In this document: one piece after another, positions 33,473 through 43,300 of the stretch
How positions within the stretch are numbered: the first letter of the stretch is position 1
Layout: each line of letters starts with the position of its first letter
NCBI GenBank assembly: GCA_910584645.1
Contig: CAJUAU010000003.1
Coordinates: forward strand, 181,163-245,162
From: an uncultured Eubacterium sp.
GTDB lineage: Bacteria; Bacillota; Clostridia; Lachnospirales; Lachnospiraceae
DNA: 64,000 nt
Direction of reading: 5' to 3'
Made by a program: the position numbers and the translations under genes
The notes under the pieces: model-generated
The model's input: only the letters and a program-made list of their open reading frames with translations
What the model was told of the DNA's origin: nothing
Database searches by the model: none

Positions 33473-35599
33473 TTAAATGTGCAGAACCCTGGAGTTAATC
33501 TCCTTGGTCTTGCCTACATTCCAGAAATTCTCTCCAAGATAGCCGCAGGTTCTCCTGGTCACATTCATTTTGTTGTGGTCCCTGTTGCCACAGTTGGGGC
33601 ATTCCCATATGAGGTCTTCATTGATCACGATCTCCCCATCAAAACCACATACATGGCAATAATCCGACTTCGTATTAAATTCCGCATACTGAATGTTGTC
33701 ATATATAAATTTTACAATCTCTTCAAGAGCTGGCAGATTGTGCTGCATGTTCGGGATCTCCACATAAGAGATGGCGCCTCCGGAAGAAATCGTCTGAAAC
33801 TGGCTCTCAAAAGTAAATTTGCTAAATGCGTCAATCTTCTCACGGACATCCACATGGTAGGAATTGGTATAATATCCCTTATCGGTAATATCTTTGATCA
33901 CCCCAAAACGCTTCTTATCAATCTCAGCAAAACGATAACACAAAGATTCTGCCGGCGTTCCGTAGAGTCCAAATCCAAGCCCGGTCTCTTCCTTCCAGGT
34001 ATCGGTAGCCCGGCGCAGACGGTTCATCACCTTCAGGGCGAACTTACTTCCCTTTTCTGTTGTATGGCTCTCCCCGGTCATCAGTTTTGTCACCTCATAC
34101 AGGCCAATATATCCAAGGGAGATCGTCGAATATCCATCATGAAGCAGCTTGTCTATTTTTTCTCCCTTTTCCAGCCTTGCGATCGCCCCATACTGCCAGT
34201 GGATGGGACTGACATCGGAGGTCACTCCCTCCAGGGCAGCGTGCCGGCACATCAGCGCCTCAAAGCAAAGGGAGAGTCTCTCCTCCAGCAGCTGCCAGAA
34301 GTATTCCTCGTTTTCCTTTGCCATAATTCCGATCTGGGGCAGGTTCAGGCTGACTACTCCCTGATTAAAGCGCCCCTCCCATTTATAATTCCCCTGGTCA
34401 TCCTGCCAGGTGGAGAGAAAGCTGCGGCAGCCCATGCAGCTGAATACATTTCCCTCATAATTTTCCCTCATTTTTTTTGCCGAAATATAATCGGGATAGA
34501 GACGTTTGGCAGAACATTTCACCGCCAGTCTCGTAATATGATCGTATTTTCCACCCTTGAGACAGTTATGTTCATCCAGCACATAGATCAGCTTGGGAAA
34601 TGCCGGCGTGACATATACACCTTTTTCATTTTTGATGCCCTCCAGTCTCTGGCGGAGAACTTCCTCAACAATTTTTGCGTTTTCTTCTATGTACTCATCA
34701 TCCTTATCCAGATTAAGGAAAAGGGTTACAAAAGGCGACTGCCCGTTGGTGGTCATCAACGTGTTGATCTGATACTGGATCGTCTGGACACCGGAACAAA
34801 GTTCATCCTTCACCCGCTCTTCCACCATGGTCTCGATCGTTGTATCATCTAATGTATCCCCAAACTTTTCCCGATACCGCTGGCGGTATTTATCCGTACT
34901 CTTGCGCAGATATTTACCCAGATGGCGTATATCCACAGACTGGCCTCCATACTGGCTGCTGGCCACTGCCGCAATGACCTGGGTCACCACGGTACACGCC
35001 ACCTGGAAGCTCTTTGGGCTTTCAATAAGCTTTCCATTCATAACGGTGCCATTTTCCAGCATGTCCCCAATATTGATGAGACAACAGTTAAAAATAGGCT
35101 GTACAAAATAATCCATATCGTGAAAATGAAGCACTCCTTCTTCATGTGCCCTCACGATCTTTTCCGGCAAAAGAACCCGTTTTGTCAGATCCTTTGATAC
35201 CTCTCCCGCGATCAGGTCCCTCTGGGTCGATGCGATATAGGCATTTTTATTGGAATTTTCCTCCATAACATCCTTATTGCTGTTCTGGATCAGGCTCATG
35301 ATGGAGTCATCCGTTGTATTTGCCTTCCTCACCAGCTCTCTCGTATAACGATAGATGATATAGGTCTTGGCCAGCACAAATTTTCCCGCAGCCATCAGTT
35401 TCTGCTCGATCATATCCTGGATATCCTCGACCTGCATTGTCTCCCGTCCCGCATTCTCAATGCTGGCAATAATACCATCCATGTCATCCTCTGATACTTT
35501 TTCATAAGGCTCTACTTCTGCATTCGCCTTTCTGACTGCCACCAGAATTTTATTGCGGTCATAGTCCACCACACGGCCGTCTCTCTTGATAACCTTCAC
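33473..35599 (-). CDS. nrdD: Anaerobic ribonucleoside-triphosphate reductase
   Basis: Makes deoxynucleotides under anaerobic conditions. 708 residues from a GTG at 35599. An N-terminal ATP-cone (MKVIKRDGRVVDYDRNKILV) serves allosteric control. The C-terminus has the zinc site CHVCGF and CPNCGN, and the glycyl-radical motif RTCGYLG with Gly686. TNGQSPFVTLFLNL and FSCMGCRSFLS are conserved active-site regions. Its promoter carries a candidate NrdR box over the -35 and a second farther upstream. First gene of the nrdD-nrdG-dut operon. Confidence 0.97.
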   Translation of the reverse strand: MKVIKRDGRVVDYDRNKILVAVRKANAEVEPYEKVSEDDMDGIIASIENAGRETMQVEDIQDMIEQKLMAAGKFVLAKTYIIYRYTRELVRKANTTDDSIMSLIQNSNKDVMEENSNKNAYIASTQRDLIAGEVSKDLTKRVLLPEKIVRAHEEGVLHFHDMDYFVQPIFNCCLINIGDMLENGTVMNGKLIESPKSFQVACTVVTQVIAAVASSQYGGQSVDIRHLGKYLRKSTDKYRQRYREKFGDTLDDTTIETMVEERVKDELCSGVQTIQYQINTLMTTNGQSPFVTLFLNLDKDDEYIEENAKIVEEVLRQRLEGIKNEKGVYVTPAFPKLIYVLDEHNCLKGGKYDHITRLAVKCSAKRLYPDYISAKKMRENYEGNVFSCMGCRSFLSTWQDDQGNYKWEGRFNQGVVSLNLPQIGIMAKENEEYFWQLLEERLSLCFEALMCRHAALEGVTSDVSPIHWQYGAIARLEKGEKIDKLLHDGYSTISLGYIGLYEVTKLMTGESHTTEKGSKFALKVMNRLRRATDTWKEETGLGFGLYGTPAESLCYRFAEIDKKRFGVIKDITDKGYYTNSYHVDVREKIDAFSKFTFESQFQTISSGGAISYVEIPNMQHNLPALEEIVKFIYDNIQYAEFNTKSDYCHVCGFDGEIVINEDLIWECPNCGNRDHNKMNVTRRTCGYLGENFWNVGKTKEINSRVLHI

Positions 35600-35658
35600 C
35601 TTAATATCCCCTGCCTTTCAAAAACTACTCCTTACGATCTCAATACCGAACATTAGTG

Positions 35659-35687
35659 ATTATATCACTAATGGGATAGGATGTCCA
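35659..35687 (-). promoter_or_regulatory. Promoter of nrdD-nrdG-dut
   Basis: TGGACA (35682-35687) and TATAAT (35659-35664) with 17-base spacing on the minus strand. The -10 sits in a perfect 10-bp inverted repeat CATTAGTGAT/ATCACTAATG (35651-35673). Confidence 0.75.
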
Positions 35688-35742
35688 CTATATCTTGTAA
35701 CTTTTTCATGAAATTTTCAAACAAAATACTATATCATGTGGT
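35685..35742. promoter_or_regulatory. Candidate NrdR operator boxes
   Basis: CCACTATATCTTGTAA (35685-35700) and ATACTATATCATGTGG (35727-35742) match the NrdR box pattern acaCwAtATaTwGtgt. The first overlaps the nrdD -35, the expected repressor position. The two are 41 bases apart, about four helical turns; classic pairs are nearer 31, so this is tentative. Confidence 0.5.
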
Positions 35743-35765
35743 TAGACTATATTTGTAGAACAGAC

Positions 35766-35795
35766 AAAAAAACGACCGTGGCAACGATCGTTTTT
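35766..35795 (-). terminator. Terminator of the asnS-asnA-ADH-sigma-like operon
   Basis: On the minus strand AACGATCG and CGGTCGTT pair (one mismatch) around 6 bases, followed by TTTTTTT. It lies 38 bases after the sigma-like gene. Confidence 0.8.
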
Positions 35796-35833
35796 ACGCA
35801 TTTATTTATCGTTATTGGGATTTTTGCCGGCGG

Positions 35834-36631
35834 TCATCCTTTTCCCACCTTGATCTCATCCATGGACAGCTCCACATACATCCGGATCTCATCTTCCGTC
35901 ATCCTTGTGTACTCTGCCAGTTCTGCCAGCGTGGCAAGCCTGCCCCACTCCTCGGCAAGTACTTTCGTGGCCTCATGGATCAGGTTTGTTCTCGCCAGGA
36001 TCGTATTTTCCTGCCCCCGGCTTTCTAACTGGCTGTCCGCCAGCTCGATCATGCGCCCCCTTACACTGCGCTCCAGCTCTTTTTTTACATCGGAGATGTC
36101 TGGATTGCCGCAGAGCATGTCCACCGTCGTGATCAAAGACAGATTTCCCTCCTGGATCAGATCCTCCAACGGCACTCCCCGGTTTTTATATTTTCCCGCC
36201 AGGGTGACAACACGCTTAAGAAAAGACTCGATCACCTTATGCTGGACACTGGCATCACCGGATAAAAGCCTCCCATAGAGCTGCTCTTTCTCCTCCCCGG
36301 ACAGATCCGGAAGCTCCCGCAGTTCCCGCCGGTAGATACGAAGATATTTGGAGTCCTCTGTATTCAGATCCGATTCCTGAAGTTGTCCGTCTCCGGCTTC
36401 AAATCCCGCTTCCTGGGAAACAGCCTTTCCAGAATGTTTCTTTGAAGAATGCCCTGTCACATCGATATTATGCTCCTCCAGAAAATCATACACCAGCTTC
36501 AGCTGTGGCGCCGTCAGATCCAGGTCACAGCAGAAATCTTTGACCTGCTCTTTGGTGATCCGGCTCTCCTGTGTCTTTGCCAGATCCACCAGTTCAAGCA
36601 TCTGTCTCATAAATTCATTCTGGTCACGCAT
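35834..36631 (-). CDS. Sigma-70-like protein of unknown role
   Basis: 265 residues. Residues 1-60 resemble the region 1.1 domain of primary sigma factors (ITKEQVKDFCCDLDLTAPQL ... DFLEEHNIDV). After an acidic linker come region 1.2/2.1-like (YRRELRELPDLSGEEKEQL) and KNRGVPLEDLIQEGNLSL, the region-2 core-binding helix. The C-terminus has a region-3-like TLAELAEYTRMTEDEIRMY. The aromatic -10 reading helix and a full region 4 are missing, so it may bind RNA polymerase without normal promoter recognition. The ATG abuts the dehydrogenase stop codon. Last gene of the asnS operon. Confidence 0.75.
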   Translation of the reverse strand: MRDQNEFMRQMLELVDLAKTQESRITKEQVKDFCCDLDLTAPQLKLVYDFLEEHNIDVTGHSSKKHSGKAVSQEAGFEAGDGQLQESDLNTEDSKYLRIYRRELRELPDLSGEEKEQLYGRLLSGDASVQHKVIESFLKRVVTLAGKYKNRGVPLEDLIQEGNLSLITTVDMLCGNPDISDVKKELERSVRGRMIELADSQLESRGQENTILARTNLIHEATKVLAEEWGRLATLAELAEYTRMTEDEIRMYVELSMDEIKVGKG

Positions 36632-37810
36632 CTACATCTCTCCTGTCGCCGCATAATGATAAATCTTCATGACATCCTCCGCCCGGAGCTGCACATAATT
36701 TCCTTCTGTATCCTTTGTACTCAGAAGTTTACTGGTCATAAGCTCCGCGTCCTTTTCATCGGCGCCGATCTCGGCAAAGGTCAGCGGCATACCAATAGCC
36801 TTCAAAAAGCACTCAAAGGCCTCTATGCCCTTCAAAGCAGTTTTTTCCCCGCTCTCCTGGGGCTCGATATCCCACACCCGTTCAGCAAACTGAACCAGCT
36901 TGTGGGGATTGATCTTTAGTACGTACCGCATCCAGGCAGGAGCGATCACCGCCAGCCCTGCACCGTGAGTCACATCATAGAGTGCCGAGAGCTCGTGCTC
37001 GATATGATGGCTCGCCCAGTCCTGTACCCTGCCCACTCCACACACATTATTGTGGGCAAGCATTCCCGCCCACATGATATTGGCCCTGGCATCATAGTTC
37101 TGGGGATCTTCGATCACCCGCGGCGTCTCGTGGATCATCGTCTTCAACACAGCCTCACAGAGTCTGTCTGTGATCTCCACCTCTTCGGTATTGGAAAAAT
37201 ACCGCTCGCATATATGGATCATGATATCAGTAGCTCCCGCCGCCGTCTGATAAGGCGGCAGGGAGCAGGTGAATTCCGGATTCAATATGGAAAACTTAGG
37301 GCGCAGCACATCCGAACCGGCACCCTTTTTATACCCTGTCTCCTCATTTGTGATAACAGAGTTGGTAGAGCCCTCGGAACCGGCCGCCGCAATGGTCAGG
37401 ATCGTCCCCACAGGAACTGCCTGCTGGATCTTTGCCTTTCCAGAATAAAAGTCCCAGAAATCTCCATCATAGCAGCACCCGGCGGCAATGGCCTTGGAAG
37501 AATCGATGACACTCCCGCCGCCCACAGCCAGTATAAAGTCCACGCCTTCTCTCCGGCAGAGTTCAATCCCTTCATACACCAGACCGCTGCGGGGATTTGG
37601 TTTGACGCCGCCAAGCTCTACATAGTCAATGCCCTCTGCTTCCAGACATTTCTTTACAGTATCGTAGAGACCGGATCTTTTAATGGAACCGCCCCCATAA
37701 TGAAAGAGCACCTTGTTTCCGCCAAACCTGCGGACCAGCTCTCCCACATGCTGTTCTGCTCCTTTTCCGAAATCAAAATAAGTAGGTGCATAAAACGTAA
37801 AGTTTTCCAT
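36632..37810 (-). CDS. Iron-containing alcohol (butanol-type) dehydrogenase
   Basis: Group III alcohol dehydrogenase reducing aldehydes or ketones with NAD(P)H. About 392 residues. GGGSIKRSG and VGGGSVIDSSKAIA are the nucleotide-binding blocks; DIMIHICERYF and the downstream HHIEHELSALYDVTHGAGLA hold the Asp and His ligands for the metal ion. This matches the BdhA/YqhD group. ATG 37810 has GGAGG 5 bases upstream. It lies 23 bases after asnA and directly before the sigma-like gene. Substrate cannot be told; redox balancing in fermentation is plausible. Confidence 0.92.
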   Translation of the reverse strand: MENFTFYAPTYFDFGKGAEQHVGELVRRFGGNKVLFHYGGGSIKRSGLYDTVKKCLEAEGIDYVELGGVKPNPRSGLVYEGIELCRREGVDFILAVGGGSVIDSSKAIAAGCCYDGDFWDFYSGKAKIQQAVPVGTILTIAAAGSEGSTNSVITNEETGYKKGAGSDVLRPKFSILNPEFTCSLPPYQTAAGATDIMIHICERYFSNTEEVEITDRLCEAVLKTMIHETPRVIEDPQNYDARANIMWAGMLAHNNVCGVGRVQDWASHHIEHELSALYDVTHGAGLAVIAPAWMRYVLKINPHKLVQFAERVWDIEPQESGEKTALKGIEAFECFLKAIGMPLTFAEIGADEKDAELMTSKLLSTKDTEGNYVQLRAEDVMKIYHYAATGEM

Positions 37811-37832
37811 GATTTCCTCCATTCTCTGCGTA

Positions 37833-38840
37833 TTATAGTATCTGAAGTCCCTTTTCTTCTGCTTCTTTCATCACATCTTCCGGCCATATGGAAGACTGAA
37901 CCTCACCGATATGGGCTTTTTTCAGGAAGAACATACAGATCCTGGACTGCCCGATCCCTCCCCCGATGGTATAGGGAAGTTTTCCCTCCAGGATCTCCTT
38001 CTGAAAGGGCAGTTTGCTGCGTTCCTCACAGCCCGCTTTCGCAAGCTGGTCCTCCAATGCTTTCTCATCCACGCGGATCCCCATGGAAGAAAGCTCCAGG
38101 GCAATATCCAGCACCGGGTAATACACAATAATATCCCCGTTCAGCGACCAGTCGTCATAATCCGGCGCCCTGCCGTCATGGGGTTCTCCGGAGGCCAGCT
38201 TATCTCCGATCTGCATCAGGAAAATGGCTCCGTGTTCTTTCGCCGCAAGATATTCCCTCTCCTTAGGTGACTTATCCGGATACTGGTCCTCCAGCTCCTG
38301 GGTGGAGACAAATGTAATATTCTGAGGCAGAGACTTCTTTATGTAAGGATATTTGATGGACATAAAGTCTTCGGTCTCTTCCAGGGACTGATATACCTTC
38401 TTTACAATGGTCTTCAATGTGTCTATATTGCGCTCCGAGGGGTCAATGATCCGCTCCCAGTCCCACTGGTCCACAAAAATGGAATGAACATTGTCTGTGT
38501 CCTCATCCCGGCGGATGGCATTCATGTCCGTATACAGCCCTTCCCCCTTATCAAAACCATAACGTTTTAAGGCGTGGCGTTTCCACTTGGCGAGAGAATG
38601 GACAATCTCCACCTTTCTCTCCTCCTGCTCCCGGATGCCAAATGCCACCGGCCGCTCCACTCCGTTCAGATCATCATTCAATCCCGTCTCCGGAGCAACA
38701 AAAAGTGGTGCCGACACCCTGGTGAGATTCAGGTTCACCGCCAATGCTTTTTCAAAAAAATCTTTTACTTTTTTGATCGCTTCCTCGGTCTCACGGATCG
38801 ACAATGGAGACCGGTAATTCTCTGGTATTTGCAAATTCAT
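37833..38840 (-). CDS. asnA: Aspartate-ammonia ligase (asparagine synthetase A)
   Basis: Makes asparagine from aspartate, ammonia and ATP; related to class II aminoacyl-tRNA synthetases. About 335 residues. Seen: PLSIRETEEAIKKVKDFFE start, RVSAPLFV, GLYTDMNAIRRDE, SIFVDQWDWE and the C-terminal IGGGIGQSRICMFF motif-3 region. ATG 38840 with GGAGG upstream; the longer frame to 38870 overlaps asnS. It starts 20 bases after the asnS stop, so asparagine synthesis and its charging onto tRNA are in one operon. Confidence 0.96.
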   Translation of the reverse strand: MNLQIPENYRSPLSIRETEEAIKKVKDFFEKALAVNLNLTRVSAPLFVAPETGLNDDLNGVERPVAFGIREQEERKVEIVHSLAKWKRHALKRYGFDKGEGLYTDMNAIRRDEDTDNVHSIFVDQWDWERIIDPSERNIDTLKTIVKKVYQSLEETEDFMSIKYPYIKKSLPQNITFVSTQELEDQYPDKSPKEREYLAAKEHGAIFLMQIGDKLASGEPHDGRAPDYDDWSLNGDIIVYYPVLDIALELSSMGIRVDEKALEDQLAKAGCEERSKLPFQKEILEGKLPYTIGGGIGQSRICMFFLKKAHIGEVQSSIWPEDVMKEAEEKGLQIL

Positions 38841-38859
38841 ATTCTTCCTCCTCATTCTC

Positions 38860-40251
38860 TTAAAGTTCACAGTTTTTGACCGTTCTTGGGAACGGAACCA
38901 CGTCGCGGATATTCTGCATTCCTGTAAGGTACATCACACAGCGCTCAAAACCAAGGCCAAAGCCGGCATGTCTTGTGGAACCGTATTTTCTCAGATCCAG
39001 ATAGAACTCATAATCCTCCTGGTTCAGACCACACTCCTCCATGCGCTTCACCAGTTTTTCATAGTCATCCTCTCTCTGGCTGCCGCCGATGATCTCACCA
39101 ATGCCCGGAACAAGGCAGTCCATAGCCGCCACGGTTTTTCCGTCTTCATTGAGTTTCATATAAAATGCCTTGATCTCTTTCGGATAATCTGTGACAAATA
39201 CCGGGCGTTTGTACACCTCTTCGGTGAGGTATCTCTCATGTTCTGTCTGCAGGTCCGCTCCCCAGGATACCTTATACTCGAAACGGTCATTATTTTTTTC
39301 CAGGATCCCGATGGCTTCTGTATAAGTTACATGAGCAAATTCAGACTGTTCTACATGCTTAAGGCGTTCGATGAGTCCCTTGTCCACAAAACTATTAAAG
39401 AAATTCATCTCCTCCGGCGCATGATCCAGGACATAACGGATCACATACTTTAGCATGCTTTCTGCCAGCATCATATCATCCTTCAGATCGGCAAAAGCGA
39501 TCTCCGGCTCGATCATCCAGAACTCGGCAGCATGGCGGGTGGTGTTCGAGTTCTCCGCCCGGAATGTCGGTCCAAAGGTATATATATTTTTAAATGCCTG
39601 GGCGAAGGTCTCACCATTGAGCTGACCACTCACGGTAAGGTTGGTCTCTTTTCCAAAGAAATCCTGGCCATAGTCAACAGCCCCCTCCGGCGTTTTCGGC
39701 AGATCCTCCATATCCAGCGTCGTCACCCGGAACATCTCCCCGGCGCCCTCGCAATCGCTGCCTGTGATCAGCGGCGTATGCACATAAACAAACTCCCGAT
39801 CCTGGAAAAATTTATGGATCGCGTAAGCGATCAGGGAGCGCACACGAAATACAGCCTGAAAGGTATTGGTCCTCGGCCTCAGATGAGTGATTGTCCGAAG
39901 ATATTCAAAGCTGTGACGTTTTTTCTGAAGTGGATATTCACCGGTAGACGGTCCCTCTACTTCCACACTATCCGCCTGTATCTCAAAAGGCTGTTTTGCA
40001 TTGGGCGTCTCCACCAGCGTTCCTCTCACGATAATGGCCGCTCCTACATTCAGTTTGGATATCACATCAAAATTGTCCAGTTTGTCACTGTAGACTACCT
40101 GCAGCGGCTCAAAAAAAGTTCCATCATTGATCACGATAAAGCCAAAGGTCTTGGAATCCCGGATACTCCGTATCCAGCCGCCCACAGTTACCTCCCTGCC
40201 GGTGTATTCATCTTTGTTACGGAACAGGCTCCGTATACTTGTAAGTTCCAT
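38860..40251 (-). CDS. asnS: Asparagine-tRNA ligase
   Basis: Class II synthetase charging tRNA-Asn. 463 residues from ATG 40251 (GGAGG 8 bases upstream), the usual length; the frame runs farther upstream without a site. N-terminal OB anticodon-binding domain (GREVTVGGWIRSIRDSKTFGFIVIND), then the catalytic core with LITGSDCEGAGEMF, FGPTFRAENSNT (motif 2) and GFGLGFERCVMYLTGM with RDVVPFPRT (motif 3). First gene of the asnS-asnA operon. I see no T-box leader; only a short hairpin lies before the start. Confidence 0.97.
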   Translation of the reverse strand: MELTSIRSLFRNKDEYTGREVTVGGWIRSIRDSKTFGFIVINDGTFFEPLQVVYSDKLDNFDVISKLNVGAAIIVRGTLVETPNAKQPFEIQADSVEVEGPSTGEYPLQKKRHSFEYLRTITHLRPRTNTFQAVFRVRSLIAYAIHKFFQDREFVYVHTPLITGSDCEGAGEMFRVTTLDMEDLPKTPEGAVDYGQDFFGKETNLTVSGQLNGETFAQAFKNIYTFGPTFRAENSNTTRHAAEFWMIEPEIAFADLKDDMMLAESMLKYVIRYVLDHAPEEMNFFNSFVDKGLIERLKHVEQSEFAHVTYTEAIGILEKNNDRFEYKVSWGADLQTEHERYLTEEVYKRPVFVTDYPKEIKAFYMKLNEDGKTVAAMDCLVPGIGEIIGGSQREDDYEKLVKRMEECGLNQEDYEFYLDLRKYGSTRHAGFGLGFERCVMYLTGMQNIRDVVPFPRTVKNCEL

Positions 40252-40277
40252 TTCAAATTCCTCCATATAATATGTAC

Positions 40278-40311
40278 GCAGCCGTTCCTGGCTTTTGCCA
40301 GGGACAGCTGT
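40278..40311 (-). other. Hairpin in the asnS 5' leader
   Basis: CCCTGGC-aaaa-GCCAGG, extendable to CAGC/GCTG at the base with mismatches. It has no T-run and lies just upstream of the asnS ribosome site. It may be the PFOR 3' end structure or a translation control element. Confidence 0.45.
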
Positions 40312-40330
40312 CAAAATTTCTCTTATGCAT

Positions 40331-40359
40331 AGTTTACACGATTTATGACATTTGTGCAA
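40331..40359 (-). promoter_or_regulatory. Candidate promoter of asnS-asnA
   Basis: TTGCAC (40354-40359) and TAAACT (40331-40336), 17 bases apart, on the minus strand; the -35 lies in the last codons of the upstream oxidoreductase gene. Confidence 0.5.
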
Positions 40360-43300
40360 GTCTCTTGTATTTCTCCGACGCTTCCTTTTCTGCTTTTTCA
40401 AAAAGTCTCTTCGCCCGCTCCGGATTCGCCCGCATCAGACGGTTATAGCGCACTTCGCCCATCAGGAACTCCTGGAATCCTCCTTTGGGCTCTTTGGAAT
40501 CCAGGATAAATGGATTCTTGCCCTGCTCTGCCAGTTCCGGATTGTAGCGGAACAGATTCCAGTATCCTGTCTCCACCGCTTTTTTCTCCTCATCCATGGA
40601 ATTTCCCATGCCGATGCGGATTCCGTGGTTGATACACGGGGCATAGGCAATGATCAGAGATGGACCCGGATAGCGCTCTGCTTCCTCAAATGCCTTGACC
40701 GTCTGCGCCATATCTGCACCCATCGCCACCTGTGCCACATACACATAGCCATAGCTCATCGCCACTGCTGCCAGGTCTTTCTTCTTGATCTCCTTACCGC
40801 CTGCCGCGAACTGGGCGATGGCTCCCATCGGCGTAGATTTGGATGCCTGCCCTCCGGTGTTGGAATACACCTCTGTGTCAAATACGAGAATGTTGACGTC
40901 CTGTCCGCTGGCGATCACGTGGTCCAGTCCGCCGTAACCGATATCATATGCCCAGCCGTCACCGCCGAAGATCCACTGGGACTTCTTTGACGCAAAATCC
41001 CGGTACTCTAAAATTGTCTCCGCCGCCTCGCCAGAAATCTTCTCCTGCTCCAGCACTTCCAGCATTTCCCTGGTAGCAGTTTTGTTTGCTGAGCCGTCTC
41101 CCAGCGTCTCCAGATAAGCACTCATTTTTTCCTTTGCCTTATCGCTGATGGAAACCGACTGGCCGCTCAGCTCTTTGACTGCAGAGATTACTTTATTGCG
41201 CAGGGTTCTCTGGGCCAGTTCCATACCGAATCCAAATTCTGCATTATCTTCAAAGAGAGAATTTGCCCAGGCCGGTCCTTCGCCGTCGTGGTTCACCGTA
41301 TAAGCAGACGCTGGTGAAGATCCGCCCCAGATGGAAGAACAGCCGGTGGCATTGGCGATATACATGCGGTCTCCAAACATCTGGGTCGCCAGTTTGGCAT
41401 ACTGGGTCTCCCCGCATCCGGCACAGGCCCCGGAAAACTCCAGCAGCGGTTTCTTGAACTGGCTTCCCTTCACCGTATCCACCTTGAATTTTTCAAACAC
41501 TTTCTCCGGCGTCTTAATATTGACACCGTAATCAAAAAGTTTCTGCTGATACATTCCCTCATCCACAGAGATCATTTTCAATACGTCATTGCGCTTATTT
41601 CCAGGACATACATTAGCGCAGTTACCGCATCCGGTACAATCCAGAGGAGAAATGGTCACGGCAAATTTCATGCCTTCAATGCCCGCCATATCTGTGATGG
41701 TTCCCTCCGGAGCCTCCTTTTGCGTCTCTTCGTCCAGGGCCAGAGGACGTATGCAGGCATGAGGACAGACATAAGAACAGAAGTTGCACTGGATACATCC
41801 GTCCGGATTCCACCGGGGCACATCGATTCCTACGCCACGCTTTTCATAAGCCGCGGATCCGAGAGGCACCGTTCCGTCCACATATTTTTTAAATGCTGAC
41901 ACCGGCAGGTCATTGCCCTGCTGGGAATTGATCTTGCTCTGGATATCATTAACGTATTCCATCAGGTCGTCATTGACGCCGCTCATCTTGTCGGTAATAT
42001 CCTCTTCTTCTGCCTGTTTCCAGCTCTCCGGCACAGGTATCTCCACGAATTTTTCTGCCCCTGCCTCAATGGCACGGTAATTCATCTCCACGATGTCGTC
42101 ACCCTTTTTGGAATAGGTTTTCTTTGCCGCCGCCTTCATGTGCTCGATGGCCTCCTCTTTCGGAATGATACCGGAGATAACAAAAAATGCCGCCTGCAGG
42201 ATCGTATTGATACGTCCGCCAAGACCGATTTCCTTGCCCAGTTTAAATCCATCGATGGTGTACAGGTGAATATCGTTTTCTGCTATATAGCGTTTCACCT
42301 GTCCTGGAAGGGCCTCTTCTAACTCTTCTGCATTCCATGCACAGTTCAGCAGGAAAGATCCCTTCGGTTTGAGATCCTGGACCATATGGTATTTACGGAT
42401 ATATGCCGGCATGTGGCAGGCCACGAAATCTGCCTTCTCGATGAGATACGAAGACTTGATGGGCTGGTCCCCAAAACGCAGGTGGGAAATGGTCACACCG
42501 CCGGATTTTTTGGAGTCGTAGTCAAAATAAGCCTGTACATATTTATCGGTGTTGTCTCCGATGATCTTGATGGAGTTCTTATTGGCACCCACCGTTCCGT
42601 CGGCACCCATGCCCCAGAATTTACAGCTGGTTGTCCCTTCCGGTGCCGTGTGGGGGCTTTCGGTGCGCTCCAGGGAAAGATTTGTCACATCATCCACGAT
42701 GCCGATGGTGAATTTTTTCTTCGCCTCATTGTGATATACCGCCAGCAGATCGGAAGGATAGGTATCTTTGGAGCCAAGGCCATATCGTCCGCCATAGACA
42801 GGTACATTCTGGAAACGGCTGTCTTTCAGCGCTGCTACCACATCCAGATACAGTGCCTCTCCCTGGGCACCCGGTTCTTTACTTCGGTCTAATACTGTGA
42901 TCTGCTCCACCGTAGCCGGCAGCGCCTGGATCAGGTGCTCGGCACTGAAAGGACGGAACAGGCGCACCTTAACCAGTCCCACCTTTTCTCCCTTTCCTCT
43001 CAGGTAGTCAATGGTCTCCTCGGTGGCATCACAGACTGAACCCATGGCAATGATGACCTTCTTCGCATCGAGATCGCCATAGTAATTGAAAAGTTTATAA
43101 TCCGTCCCTGCTTTCTCGTTGACCTTCTGCATATATTTCTCCACGATCTGAGGCAGTCTGTCATAGTAGGGATTGCATGCCTCCCGTACCTGGAAAAAGA
43201 TATCCGGATTCTGTGCCGTTCCACGCTGTACCGGATGATTCGGGTTCAGCGCCCTCTTCCGGTATTCCCGCACTGCATCCATGGGGCACATTTCCTTCAG

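Noticed and set aside
33479..34852. A 457-codon plus-strand frame opposite nrdD
   Set aside because: The minus strand encodes a complete, recognised NrdD over the same bases; the antisense frame has no domain or ribosome site.
36965..38131. A 388-codon plus-strand frame opposite the alcohol dehydrogenase and asnA
   Set aside because: It crosses two recognised minus-strand genes and shows no family features.
40260..40342. T-box leader before asnS
   Set aside because: The leader is too short and lacks a specifier loop, T-box sequence and terminator.
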